The translations under genes and the position numbers were made by a program. A stretch of DNA of 64,000 nt from Actinacidiphila cocklensis (lineage in GTDB: Bacteria; Actinomycetota; Actinomycetes; Streptomycetales; Streptomycetaceae): NCBI RefSeq assembly GCF_907177275.1, contig NZ_CAJSLV010000125.1, forward strand, positions 1 through 64,000, read 5' to 3'. Below are positions 1 through 8,510 of the stretch, one piece after another. Position 1 is the first letter of the stretch. Every line of letters starts with the position of its first letter. Below the pieces are notes generated by a model. The model saw only the letters and a list, made by a program, of their open reading frames with translations. It ran no database searches and had not been told where the DNA came from.

Positions 1-1419
1 GAGCCCGACCGGCTGCCGCCGCGCCCCGCGCAGCCGCCGCCGGTCCCCGCGCACGCGCCGGGCACCGACGGCAACCACAGCCGGCACGGTGCGGCAGAGC
101 CGGTGCAGCTCGCCGGGTCCGCGCCGATCGGTCCTGGCCTGCGGGTCGCGGACGCCGCCGAGCACAAGGCGGTGAGCGGGGCCGCGCCCGGCACCGAATG
201 GGTCCGCCGCAGAGCCGGGGCGCACCGGGCGGGCGACCCGGCGCAGGCCGCGGTCCCCGCGCAGGGCACGACGGCGCCGGCACCGTCCGCGGAGTGGCGG
301 CCCTGGCGCTTCCGGATGTCGAACGACGTGTGGGGCACCCCGGTGGTGGCCGGCGGGCTGCTGTACGTCACGTCCTTCGAGGTGCACGCGCTGGATGTGG
401 CCAGCGGGCGGCGCGAGTTCAAGACCCGGGACGTGGCCTGGACGATGGCGGTGGCCGGCGGGCGTATCCACGCCTCCGACGGGCCGAGCCTGTTCGCGCT
501 GGACGCGGCGGACGGCAGCGACCGGTGGCGTACGCCCATCGACGGCTGGGTCTACGCGGTACGCACCGACGCCGGCACCGTCGTCACCGGCACCCGGGGC
601 GGCGGGGTCCAGGCGTGGGACGCGGGCCGCGGGATGCTGCGGTGGGAGCGGGGCGGGGCGCAGACGGAGTTCGAGTCGCCGGACTCGGGCCCGACCGTCG
701 TCGGCCGGGCCGTGTACTACCAGGGCGGCGGGCAGCTGCACGCGGTGGACGCGCTGACCGGGGCGGAGATGTGGTCGTACCCGGTCGGTGAGCCGGGCGC
801 GGCCGGTGCGATGCCGACCAGGCCGGTGGTCGAGGACGGCGTCGTCTACCTGACGGCGGGCACCCGGGTGCTCGCGCTCGATGCCCGCAGCGGCACCGAG
901 CGCTGGCGTTTCGACGCCCCCGCGGTGATCTTCGCGCCGCCCGCGTACGTGGCGGCCTCCGGGTCCTCGGGCGGCGGGGTCTACGTCGCCGACCACCTCG
1001 GTACGGTCTACGCGCTCGACCCGGCCGGCGGGCGGGAGCGGTGGCGGATCGCCACCGAGCCGCGGCAGTCCGTGGAGCCGGTCGTGGTGGCGGCCGGCGC
1101 GGTGCATCTGGGCGCGGGCAGCGCGCTCTACACCCTGGACGCGTCCGACGGCACCCCGCGGTGGAGGTTCGCGGCGCAGGGCGAGGTCGTCGGGTCGCCC
1201 GCCGTCGCCGACGGCCGGGTGCACTTCGGGTCCAAGGACCACTGCCTCTACACGGTGGACGCGCAGGGCGGGCAGTTGCGCTGGAGGCTGGAGACCGGCG
1301 GCGAGATCACCGGCTCGCCGGTCAGCGCGGACGGCGTGGTCTACGCCTGCTCCAAGGACCGCTGCGTGTACGCGCTCGACGCGACGAAGGGGACCGGGGC
1401 GTCGTCCCGCAGGGCGTAG
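1..1419 (+). CDS. afsK: C-terminal PQQ-like beta-propeller of an AfsK-type Ser/Thr kinase (5' partial)
   Basis: The frame is open from base 1 and ends in TAG at 1417-1419, so the N-terminus lies outside the window. A Pro/Ala-rich stretch (roughly the first 95 codons) looks like a flexible linker. It is followed by repeated blades of the form LYxxxxxVxALDxxxGxxxWR (for example VHALDVASGRR, LFALDAADGSDRW, VLALDARSGTERW, VYALDPAGGRERW), which is a PQQ/WD-like propeller. AfsK kinases of Streptomyces have exactly this C-terminal sensor domain, and afsS and afsR homologues follow immediately, so I infer AfsK. The kinase domain itself is not visible. A different PQQ-repeat protein is the alternative, but the locus makes it unlikely. 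Confidence 0.8.
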   Translation, partial: EPDRLPPRPAQPPPVPAHAPGTDGNHSRHGAAEPVQLAGSAPIGPGLRVADAAEHKAVSGAAPGTEWVRRRAGAHRAGDPAQAAVPAQGTTAPAPSAEWRPWRFRMSNDVWGTPVVAGGLLYVTSFEVHALDVASGRREFKTRDVAWTMAVAGGRIHASDGPSLFALDAADGSDRWRTPIDGWVYAVRTDAGTVVTGTRGGGVQAWDAGRGMLRWERGGAQTEFESPDSGPTVVGRAVYYQGGGQLHAVDALTGAEMWSYPVGEPGAAGAMPTRPVVEDGVVYLTAGTRVLALDARSGTERWRFDAPAVIFAPPAYVAASGSSGGGVYVADHLGTVYALDPAGGRERWRIATEPRQSVEPVVVAAGAVHLGAGSALYTLDASDGTPRWRFAAQGEVVGSPAVADGRVHFGSKDHCLYTVDAQGGQLRWRLETGGEITGSPVSADGVVYACSKDRCVYALDATKGTGASSRRA

Positions 1420-1691
1420 CCCAGGAGAGCGAAGAGGGAGCCGAGCAGGGCCGCGGCCGCGGGCGTGGCACCGGCCCCGGTGACGAGGCCGTCCACCCGT
1501 GCTGCCGGACCCGTGGCGCCCGCCCTGCCGGAAACGGAAGGGGATCCGGACGGCGGACACCGCTCCGATGAGCGCGAGGAGCGCGAGCCGGGGATGTTGC
1601 GGAGCATCCGGCGGCACCGCTCTCTTCCGCGTACTCAGCCCCCTCGGGCCCCGAGGTTACGCCGGGTGCATCGGGTTTGCCACGCCAGGCG

Positions 1692-1733
1692 GCACAGCGG
1701 AGTCAGCACAGCGGGGTCAGCACAGCAGGGTCG
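1692..1733. repeat. three tandem 14-bp repeats
   Basis: Three consecutive copies of gcacagcggagtca (second and third copies differ at 1-3 positions) lie in the non-coding stretch between afsK and afsS. They sit just before a strong hairpin. No function is evident; slippage-generated repeats are the simplest reading. Confidence 0.7.
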
Positions 1734-1743
1734 GCACGGCAAA

Positions 1744-1790
1744 GAGCAGACTGACCGCAGCGTCCCCTCCGAGCTGCGGTCAGTCTGCTC
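1744..1790. terminator. bidirectional hairpin terminator between afsK and afsS
   Basis: A perfect 18-bp inverted repeat (1744-1761 pairs with 1773-1790, loop of 11 nt) lies between two convergent genes. There is no U-tract, as is usual for Streptomyces terminators. It probably serves both the kinase gene and the afsS transcript. Confidence 0.8.
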
Positions 1791-1851
1791 CTGCGAGCCC
1801 GGGGCGTTCGTCCGCGGCCCTGATCCGCGGACGATTCCCCCTCCCGGGCTG

Positions 1852-1907
1852 CCCCCCTGGTCCCCCGTATTCCCCCCCGGTTCCCCCGGTTCCCCCCCGG
1901 TTCCCCC
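1852..1907. repeat. C-tract/ccggttccccc low-complexity repeat; G-quadruplex potential on the minus strand
   Basis: Six or more runs of five to seven C are separated by tgg, gtat or ggtt. The minus strand, which is the afsS-sense strand downstream of its stop codon, therefore carries repeated G5-G7 tracts with short loops, which is compatible with an intramolecular G-quadruplex. The tract lies 47 bp beyond the afsS stop. The rest of 1420-1953 shows no convincing gene. Confidence 0.6.
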
Positions 1908-1953
1908 GTGCGACCGCTCCCGTCAGCGGACGTCTCAATGGGCGCCTCAGTGG

Positions 1954-2121
1954 TTACTGGCGCGTGCCGTCGGTGTAGACGTTGGTCGGCTTCACGGTGC
2001 CCGGAGCGGTGGACGGCTCGGCGGCCGTCTCCGGGGTGCTGTCGGTGTACACGTTGTCCGGGTCGACAGTTCCGCCGTCGTGCGTCGGAGCCTTCGGCGT
2101 CTTCGGCTGGTCTGCGCTCAT
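1954..2121 (-). CDS. afsS: AfsS-like small regulatory peptide (55 aa)
   Basis: ATG at 2121 is preceded by a clear AGGAG 8 nt upstream; the frame encodes 55 residues. The C-terminal two thirds holds two copies of the motif GTVxPxNVYTDxT. AfsS of Streptomyces coelicolor is a similarly short protein built from such repeats, lies directly beside afsR, and is the classical AfsR target that raises pathway-specific activator expression. Its molecular activity is unknown. The gene follows afsR on the same strand after 166 bp and has its own SARP-like promoter. The ORF caller extended this frame upstream to 2439, but the SD and the promoter fix the start at 2121. Confidence 0.85.
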   Translation of the reverse strand: MSADQPKTPKAPTHDGGTVDPDNVYTDSTPETAAEPSTAPGTVKPTNVYTDGTRQ

Positions 2122-2223
2122 CGTGCTCTCCTGTGTGCTGTGCGTGTGGGGACGTACCGTCGTGACGCCCGCCCGGCAGCGACCCCCGTGCACCACCGAG
2201 CGGGCAGCTCGTGCAGTGATGGA

Positions 2224-2277
2224 ATCCTGGCACCCCGCGATAATCAACTGATAAACGGCATCAGTTGAGCGATAAAG
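2224..2277 (-). promoter_or_regulatory. SARP-type heptamer operator and -10 box of afsS
   Basis: On the minus strand three related heptamers occur: CTTTATC (2277-2271), GTTTATC (2256-2250) and GATTATC (2245-2239). The last two start 11 bp apart and the first two 21 bp apart, so all lie on one helix face. A CAGGAT -10-like box (2229-2224) follows the last heptamer by 9 bp. This is the known geometry of SARP sites, where repeats replace the -35 box. The repeats are also embedded in a 9-bp palindrome (2244-2252/2260-2268). I infer that AfsR binds here. Confidence 0.65.
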
Positions 2278-2287
2278 GGTCGATCTG

Positions 2288-5236
2288 CTAGACGGCGAAC
2301 GACGTCCGCGGCTCGTCGTGGTCCTCGTCGCCGAGCAGGCGGCGCACGTCGGCGGCCTCCGGTGAGCCCAGCTGGGTGAAGATCGCCAGCGCGTCGTGCC
2401 AGCAGGCGTGCGCGCGGATCTCCTGGCCCATTCCGTCAAGTGCCAGGCCCAGCACGGTCAGCGCGTTGGCCATCCGCCACTCGCCGCCGGTCTCCCGCAG
2501 GATGGCCAGCGCCTGCTCGACGTGGGAGGCGGACTGCCGCCACCGCTTGGCGGCCAGGTGGACCTGCGCCAGCCGGAAGAGCGTCATGCCCTCCCAGAAC
2601 TGCTGCCGGACGGCGAGGAAGATGTCCAGCGCCTCGGTGAGGCAGTCGAGCGCCTCGTCGAGGCGGTCGGCGGCGGTGAGCGTGACGCCCATGGTGTACA
2701 GCCCGTTGCCCAGCCGGAAGCCGGCGCCCAGCTCCCGGTGGATCGCCACGACCCGCTCCGCGGTGGCCGTCGCGGCCTCGGTGTCGCCGAGGTTCTGCTG
2801 CGCGCGCGCCAGGTTGCTCAGCGCCGACGCCTCGCCGTGCTTGTTGCCGTCCGCCCTGAAGGCTTCGAGCGCGGTGGTGTGGTAGTCGGCGCTCTCGGCG
2901 AAGCGATGGTCGACGTGGGCCAGCGAACCCCGCAGGTTCGGGGCGTAGCTGCACGTCATCGGGTCCTCGGCGGCCAGGCCCAGCAGCATCGCGCGCTTGG
3001 CCTCGTCCTCCGCCGCCTCGAACCTGCCGGACAGCCGCAGCTGCTGCCCCAGCCAGAAGCGGGCGCGGCCCTCGACCAGGGTGTCGCCGCAGTCCTGCGC
3101 GGTGACCACCAGGGCGCGTACGGCCTGCTCGTACTGCCGGGCGTAGACGCCGGACTCCATCAGGTCCTGGGTGGCCAGCAGCACGTCGACGGCGCGGCGC
3201 AGGAAGCTCTCGCAGCCGCCGCCGGCGGCCTGCTGCACGGTCGCCAGCAGCCCCTGGGCCTCGGAGAACAGCCACTCCAGGGACTCCTCCCTGGTGCCGA
3301 AGGCCAGGCCCGGGTGACTGGTCGGGGTCAGGTGGTCCATGATCCGGTCGCCGGGGTTCTCCAGCGCGTACGCGGACACCGCGGAGGCCAGCGAGAAGTC
3401 CAGCAGCCGGGACAGCGTCGCGCAGCGGTCCTCGGCCGTCTCGTCGGCCTCGGCGCGCTCGCGGGCGTAGAGCCGCAGCAGGTCGTGGAAGCGGTAGCGG
3501 GCCGGCGCGGCCGACTCGATGAGGCTGATGTCGACCAGCGCTTCGAGCAGTTCCTCGGTGTGGTAGCGGTCCAGGTCGAGCACGGCCGCCGCGGCGTCCA
3601 GCGAGATGTCGGGACCCTCGGGCAGCGAGAGCAGCCGGAAGGCGCGGGCCTGCGCGGGGGAGAGGTGGTCGTAGCCGAGGGCGAAGGTGGCCTTCACCGC
3701 GAGGTCGCCGGCCCGCAGCTCGTCCAGCCTGCGCCGGTGGTCGGCGAGCTTGTTGGCCAGGACGGACACCGTCCAGGTGCGGCGGGCGGCCAGCCGCGAG
3801 GCGGCGATACGGATCGCGAGCGGCAGGAAGCCGCAGGCGGCGACGACGTCGAGGGCGGCCTGCCGCTCGCTGTTGACCCGCTCCTCGCCGACGATACGGG
3901 TGAACAGCAGCAGCGACTCCTCGGGCGACATCACGTCGAGGTCGACCAGATGCGCGCCCGCCAGGTCGACCATCCGCACCCGGCTGGTGACCAGCGCGGC
4001 GCAGCCGGGGGTGCCGGGCAGCAACTGGCGTATCTGCGCGGCGTCGTAGGCGTTGTCGAGCAGCGCGAGGACGCGGCGGCCGTCGAGGGTGGAGCGGTAG
4101 AGGGCGGCGCGGTCGGCCAGAGACTCGGGGATCGCCGCGTCGGGCAGGCCCAGGGCGCGCAGGAACGAGCCCAGGACGGCCTCGGGTTCCGCCGGCCGCG
4201 GCCCGGTGCCCTGCAGGTCGACGTAGAGCTGCCCGTCGGGGAACTCCTCGCGGGCCTCGTGCGCGACCTGTACGGCCAGCGTGGTCTTGCCGACGCCGCC
4301 GATGCCCGCGACGGCGGAGACCGCCATCACGCCGCTGCCCTGCGACGCCCCGGCCAGCTGCTCGCCCAGCTCGCGGACGAAGGCGGCGCGACCGGTGAAG
4401 TCCGAGACGGTGGCGGGCAGCTGCGCGGGCCGCAGGATCTCCGGTGCGCCCGGTGCGGCGGCCCCCTGCGGCGGGGCGAGGGCGGTGTCCGCCTCCAGGA
4501 TGCGCTGGTGCAGCTCGCTCAGCTCGGCGGACGGGTCGATGCCCAGCTCGTCGGCGAGCAGCCGCCGCGTGTCGGCGTAGACGCCGAGGGCCTCGGCCTG
4601 CCGTCCGCTGCGGTAGAGGGCCAGCATCAGCAGGGCGCGCAGCCGTTCGCGCAGCGGGTGCTCCGCGGTGATCGCGGTCAGCTCGGAGACGGCCTCGGCG
4701 TGGGCGCCGATCTCCAGGTCGAGTTCGAGCCGCACCTCGATCAGGCTCAGGTGCCATTCCGCGAGCCGGACCCGCTGGGTCTCGGCGAAGGGTCCTGACA
4801 GGCCGGCCAGCGGCTCGCCCTCCCACAGGTCCAGGGCGCTGACCATCAGGTCGCGGGCCTGCGCCGGGTCGGCCTGGCGCACCTTCTCCGCCTCCGCGGC
4901 CAGCTGCTCGACCAGGGTGGAGTCCAGCGCCTCGACCGGGATCTGGATCGCGTAGCCGCCCGACTCGGTGACCAGGGTCTGCGAGCCGAGCGCCTTGCGC
5001 AGCCGGAAGGCGTACGAACGCAGGGCGGCGAGCGCGGTGTTGGGCGGCTTCTCGCCCCACAGGGCGTCGAGCAGTTCCGACGCGGTCGCCGTACGTCCGC
5101 CGCGGAGCAGCAGCACGGCCAGCAGCGCGCGCTGCTGGGGTGCGCCGGTGGCGATCGGCTCGTCGTCGCGCCAGGCGCGCACCGGTCCGAGGACCGCGAA
5201 CCGCAGGCCGCCGCCCGGTTCCGTCCCGCTTCCCAT
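2288..5236 (-). CDS. afsR: AfsR-type SARP/NB-ARC/TPR global regulator
   Basis: The 982-residue product has an N-terminal winged-helix OmpR-type DNA-binding domain (about residues 10-95) and a bacterial transcriptional activation domain (about 100-250). An NB-ARC ATPase with the P-loop GIGGVGKTT near residue 310 follows, then C-terminal TPR repeats (about 650-960). AfsR is phosphorylated by AfsK and activates afsS. The ATG at 5236 is preferred because AGGGGGCAGGG lies immediately upstream; a GTG at 5269 would add 11 residues (993 in all). It is followed by afsS on the same strand. Length and domain order match S. coelicolor AfsR closely. Confidence 0.9.
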   Translation of the reverse strand: MGSGTEPGGGLRFAVLGPVRAWRDDEPIATGAPQQRALLAVLLLRGGRTATASELLDALWGEKPPNTALAALRSYAFRLRKALGSQTLVTESGGYAIQIPVEALDSTLVEQLAAEAEKVRQADPAQARDLMVSALDLWEGEPLAGLSGPFAETQRVRLAEWHLSLIEVRLELDLEIGAHAEAVSELTAITAEHPLRERLRALLMLALYRSGRQAEALGVYADTRRLLADELGIDPSAELSELHQRILEADTALAPPQGAAAPGAPEILRPAQLPATVSDFTGRAAFVRELGEQLAGASQGSGVMAVSAVAGIGGVGKTTLAVQVAHEAREEFPDGQLYVDLQGTGPRPAEPEAVLGSFLRALGLPDAAIPESLADRAALYRSTLDGRRVLALLDNAYDAAQIRQLLPGTPGCAALVTSRVRMVDLAGAHLVDLDVMSPEESLLLFTRIVGEERVNSERQAALDVVAACGFLPLAIRIAASRLAARRTWTVSVLANKLADHRRRLDELRAGDLAVKATFALGYDHLSPAQARAFRLLSLPEGPDISLDAAAAVLDLDRYHTEELLEALVDISLIESAAPARYRFHDLLRLYARERAEADETAEDRCATLSRLLDFSLASAVSAYALENPGDRIMDHLTPTSHPGLAFGTREESLEWLFSEAQGLLATVQQAAGGGCESFLRRAVDVLLATQDLMESGVYARQYEQAVRALVVTAQDCGDTLVEGRARFWLGQQLRLSGRFEAAEDEAKRAMLLGLAAEDPMTCSYAPNLRGSLAHVDHRFAESADYHTTALEAFRADGNKHGEASALSNLARAQQNLGDTEAATATAERVVAIHRELGAGFRLGNGLYTMGVTLTAADRLDEALDCLTEALDIFLAVRQQFWEGMTLFRLAQVHLAAKRWRQSASHVEQALAILRETGGEWRMANALTVLGLALDGMGQEIRAHACWHDALAIFTQLGSPEAADVRRLLGDEDHDEPRTSFAV

Positions 5237-5561
5237 CCCTGCCCCCTGAACCGCCTGCGAGAGCCGCACCGGTCACGACATTGCCGGGCCGGGTCGGCTC
5301 TCCGCGCGTATATCAATCATTCATCGCCGAACGGAACAGTTGTCCGCACGGCACTCGTCGGCGGAGCAGTGCGTTCAGCCCCGTCCGTGTCAGTTTGCCG
5401 TGTCGGGCCGCCCCAGGTCACCCCATGCGGGTTCCTAACCGGCCCAACGGCAGAAGTTGGGCCGAATTTGATATTCCGTCTGTGCGTGCGCGGAGGTTGT
5501 GGTGTGTGGGGATGGATCGAGGCGTGGGGCTTTGCGCGACAGGACGGGTAGCTGAGCCGCG
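5237..5561. other. intergenic, divergent promoter region of afsR
   Basis: No supportable gene was found. The stretch 5308-5345 is comparatively A/T-rich (around gtatatcaatcattcatc) and is the likeliest place for the afsR promoter. Small ORFs here have poor codon bias and no ribosome-binding site. Confidence 0.4.
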
Positions 5562-6656
5562 ATGTGTGCGAAGTGTGCGGATATCGCGGGTGGCCCGCGC
5601 CCGACGGTGGTACGGGGTACCGGCGCACCTGATGCGCCGGGTCGGCACGCGGCCGACGGCCGCGGAGCGGGGTCGTACGGGCCGGGCGGCGGCCCACCCG
5701 ACACGGCCTACGCGGCCCGGGCGCTCGACGGTACGGGTGCGCTCGACGGCTCGCTGGGCGGGCAGTCCGGCTGGTTCGGGCGGCCGCAGCGCGAGTCCGT
5801 ACGGCGGCTGCACGCAGCGCAGCCGCCGGGTACGACGTACGCGCCGCAATATGCCGGGCCGCGGGAGACCGCTGCTATGAGCGGCGGAAAACACAGCAAG
5901 CCGCGCAGGTCGCGGACCGGCGGCGGTGGCGGCGGCGGTGCGTGGCCCGTCGCCGGGGACGGCGGCCGGCTGCCCGGGCCGCTGCTGCGCCGGCGCGCGG
6001 AGCGGCACCCGACCATGGTTCCCGAGCTGCCCTTCGAGGGCCGGGCGGGCGCGGCGGTGGGCACCGCGGGCTGCAGCTTCGCCGAACTCGACCGGCGTGC
6101 CCGGGCGATCGCCGCACGGCTCGGCACATTGCTCAGCCCCGGCAGCCGCGTGCTGCTCGTCTATCCGGAGGGCCCCGACCTTGCGGGCGCCTTCTTCGGC
6201 TGCCTTTACGCGGGCATGGCCGCGGTCCCGCTGGTGCTGACGACCCCCGGCGCCATCCACACGGTGCCGCGCGCCGTCCAGCGCTGCGCCCCCGACCTGG
6301 TCCTCACCGGTACCGACGGCTGGCACGCGCTCGACGTCGACCGCAACCGCACGCAGGTCGTCGAGGCGGACGGCGTACGCGTCGGCGGGGAACCGGTGTG
6401 GCGGCTGGCCACACAGTGGCGCCCGGTCGGCGTCCTGCGCGGCGCCCCCGCGTACCACTGCTACCACGACGACGGCCCGGCGGGCGGCCGGCTCGAAGCG
6501 GCAATGTGCCACGGCGACCTGGCCGAGGTGATGACCGAACTCGCGCAGGCCGTGCGGCTCGGCACGGACGAGGAGAACGTCGGCTGGATCGCGGCGGTGC
6601 ACGGCCTGGAGGAGGCCGTGTGGCGCATCCTGCTGCCGGTCCGGGTGACCGGCTGA
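5562..6656 (+). CDS. truncated acyl-AMP-ligase-like protein (N-terminal AMP-binding lobe only)
   Basis: The product aligns by eye with the N-terminal part of fatty-acyl-AMP/acyl-CoA ligases: an LLRRRAERHP start, a CSFAELDRRARAIAARL segment, PGSRVLLVYPEGPDLAGAFFGCLYAG, then PLVLTTPGAI. The P-loop-like A3 motif, the YGxTE motif and the catalytic C-terminal lobe are absent, so it is unlikely to be an active ligase. ATG at 5877 (GGGAGA 8 nt upstream, giving 259 aa) is the best-supported translation start by SD. Codon bias remains strongly G/C3 back to about 5690, so the longer start at 5562 is kept. It lies next to afsR, divergently. Confidence 0.6.
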   Translation: MCAKCADIAGGPRPTVVRGTGAPDAPGRHAADGRGAGSYGPGGGPPDTAYAARALDGTGALDGSLGGQSGWFGRPQRESVRRLHAAQPPGTTYAPQYAGPRETAAMSGGKHSKPRRSRTGGGGGGGAWPVAGDGGRLPGPLLRRRAERHPTMVPELPFEGRAGAAVGTAGCSFAELDRRARAIAARLGTLLSPGSRVLLVYPEGPDLAGAFFGCLYAGMAAVPLVLTTPGAIHTVPRAVQRCAPDLVLTGTDGWHALDVDRNRTQVVEADGVRVGGEPVWRLATQWRPVGVLRGAPAYHCYHDDGPAGGRLEAAMCHGDLAEVMTELAQAVRLGTDEENVGWIAAVHGLEEAVWRILLPVRVTG

Positions 6657-6775
6657 CATCGGGCGGGCCGCGGATCCCACCTGGTGCCGAGCCGGCGAAA
6701 TCCGCTCGCCGCCCTGCTCAGCGGTGCTGTTGACTGCGGGGCGGATCCGGCAGGCGAGCAAGCAGGGGGAGCGGC

Positions 6776-7321
6776 ATGGCAGCGCAGTTCCGTACGGCAG
6801 GACCCGGCGATGCGGCGGCGGTGGCGCGGCTGCACGCCGACAGTTGGCGGCGCCACTACCGCGGGGCGTACTCCGACGCCTATCTCGACGGCGATGTCCT
6901 CACCGACCGGCTGGCCGTCTGGTCGGGGCGCCTTGCCGCGCCCGAGGGCACGCGCACGCTGCTGGCCGAGGACGGCACGGAGGTGCTCGGCTTCGTCCAC
7001 GTCGTCCTCGACGAGGATCCCGAGTGGGGCACCCTGGTCGACAACCTGCACGTGACGTCGGCCCGGCAGCGTACGGGAGTGGGCCGCGCCCTGCTCACCC
7101 GCGCCGCGCAGGAGGCCGTCGCCGGCGCGCAGTCCCCGGCGCTGTACCTGTGGGTGCTGGAGCAGAACACGCCCGCCCAGGCGTTCTACAAGGCGCTGGG
7201 CGCCGCCCACGTCGGGACGACCCTCGTCGGCGCCCCGGCGGGCGACCCGGCCTGCCTGAACGGCACACCGTCCAAATTCCGCATGTCCTGGCCCGACGCG
7301 ACCCGCCTGCGCCCTGCCTGA
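6776..7321 (+). CDS. GNAT family N-acetyltransferase
   Basis: The 181-residue single-domain protein has the acetyl-CoA pyrophosphate-binding loop QRTGVGRALL near residue 100, preceded by the beta-4 strand LVDNLHVTSA. The downstream pattern ALYLWVLEQNTPAQAFYKALG is typical of GNAT motif B. The ATG at 6776 has AGGGGGAG 5 nt upstream. The acceptor cannot be read from sequence. The C-terminus faces the next gene convergently with 18 bp between stops. Confidence 0.85.
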   Translation: MAAQFRTAGPGDAAAVARLHADSWRRHYRGAYSDAYLDGDVLTDRLAVWSGRLAAPEGTRTLLAEDGTEVLGFVHVVLDEDPEWGTLVDNLHVTSARQRTGVGRALLTRAAQEAVAGAQSPALYLWVLEQNTPAQAFYKALGAAHVGTTLVGAPAGDPACLNGTPSKFRMSWPDATRLRPA

Positions 7322-7339
7322 GACCGCGAGCCGCACGGG

Positions 7340-8386
7340 TCAGCCGCCCTCCAGGCGCCGTACCGACTCCACCGGGTACGGCGTCCGGGCGTCCTGCTGC
7401 AGCGTGCGGCGGAAGTCGGTCAGCACCGCGGCCAGCGGGGCGTGCCGGGCGATGAACGCCGCGGGCTGCGCCGGGATGCCCGTGGGGCGGGCGCCGGCGG
7501 CGAAGGCGCGCAGGAGCGCGTCGTGCTCCGCCTCGCGCGGCTCGTACAGCGCGGCGATCAGCCGGTGGACCAGCGAGGTGACGGTGTAGCCGCGGTCGTA
7601 GGCCTGGTGGCGCGCGAAGAAGGCGGCTTCTTCCTCGGCCAGTTCGAAGCGCGAGGACAGGGCGAGGCCGAAGTCGGTGGCGTACAGGCGCCGGCCGTCG
7701 GTGAGGATGTTGCCGAAGTGGGCGTCGAAGTGGAGCAGCCCGCGGGAGTTCATGAACGAGGTGAGAGCGGCCAGCTCGCGCGCCACCATGGTGCAGGCCC
7801 GGTCGGCGGTACGGCCGCCGGCCGCCAACCGCGGCGGCAGCCAGTCCTTCAGGTTCTCCGGGATGTACTCCAGGAAGAGCGCGAGACTCGCCGTCGCCCC
7901 GCCGCGCTCCCCGATCAGCCGGCGGACCGCCTCGTCGCCGCCCCAGTAGGCCACGACGCTGTCCACGTCGGCGAGTTCCGCGGGGACAGCGGCAGGCGCG
8001 GTGCCGGGCAGCACCCGCCAGTGGTACATCAGCGGGAATCCGGCGCAATGTCCCGCGAGTACCCAGTCCGTGGTCATGGTGTGCACGGCGAGTTCGCGCC
8101 ACGCCCCGAAGCCCGGGCTGCTGCCGAAGCCGTAGTGGCAGATGGCGGGGACACCGTGGATGTTGGCAGTGGACCGGGCGGATTCCGGGCGTGTCTCCCG
8201 CTCGGTGAGCGTCACCAGCTTCACGAACACCTCGGTGCCGCCGACGTCGAGCAGCGCGGTGCTGCCGCCGATGCCGGAGCCGAGCGGCGCCGCCGCCTCG
8301 ACGGCGTCCCGCAGGGCGCGGTCGCTGTGCAGGGCCAGTGCCGTGGAGACGGCTCCATGGGTGGTCAACCGGGAACGCCGCGACAT
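7340..8386 (-). CDS. protein-kinase-like / phosphotransferase fold protein
   Basis: The product has the kinase catalytic loop GLLHFDAHFGNIL (HxDxxxxN pattern, near residue 220) followed by the metal-binding TDFG. An N-terminal ATP lobe with TEVFVKLV supplies the likely invariant Lys, and a C-terminal helical part completes the fold. This is the compact eukaryotic-type kinase/aminoglycoside phosphotransferase fold; the substrate is unknown. The conserved-looking start MSRRSRLTTHG (ATG 8386) is chosen; a GTG at 8476 would add 30 low-complexity residues. Neither has a good SD. Confidence 0.7.
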   Translation of the reverse strand: MSRRSRLTTHGAVSTALALHSDRALRDAVEAAAPLGSGIGGSTALLDVGGTEVFVKLVTLTERETRPESARSTANIHGVPAICHYGFGSSPGFGAWRELAVHTMTTDWVLAGHCAGFPLMYHWRVLPGTAPAAVPAELADVDSVVAYWGGDEAVRRLIGERGGATASLALFLEYIPENLKDWLPPRLAAGGRTADRACTMVARELAALTSFMNSRGLLHFDAHFGNILTDGRRLYATDFGLALSSRFELAEEEAAFFARHQAYDRGYTVTSLVHRLIAALYEPREAEHDALLRAFAAGARPTGIPAQPAAFIARHAPLAAVLTDFRRTLQQDARTPYPVESVRRLEGG

Positions 8387-8510
8387 GTCACGGGCTTTGG
8401 CTGCTTCCGGCACGCGCACCGACCTCGATCCGTCGGCGCCCGCCGCCTGCGCGCGCCCCGTGCCCGACACTGCCACATGGCGGCGGTGCCGGGCGCGGGT
8501 GTTCGCGGGG

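Noticed and set aside
1341-1607. 88-residue minus-strand ORF overlapping the end of afsK
   Set aside because: No SD, overlaps the kinase coding region antisense, composition typical of a GC-rich shadow frame.
2396-4798. 800-residue plus-strand ORF opposite afsR
   Set aside because: It mirrors afsR codons; no recognisable domain, and the minus-strand frame has clear SARP/NB-ARC/TPR motifs.
5317-5697. 126-residue minus-strand ORF in the afsR promoter region
   Set aside because: Poor codon bias, Pro/Thr/His-rich translation without a fold, no ribosome-binding site.
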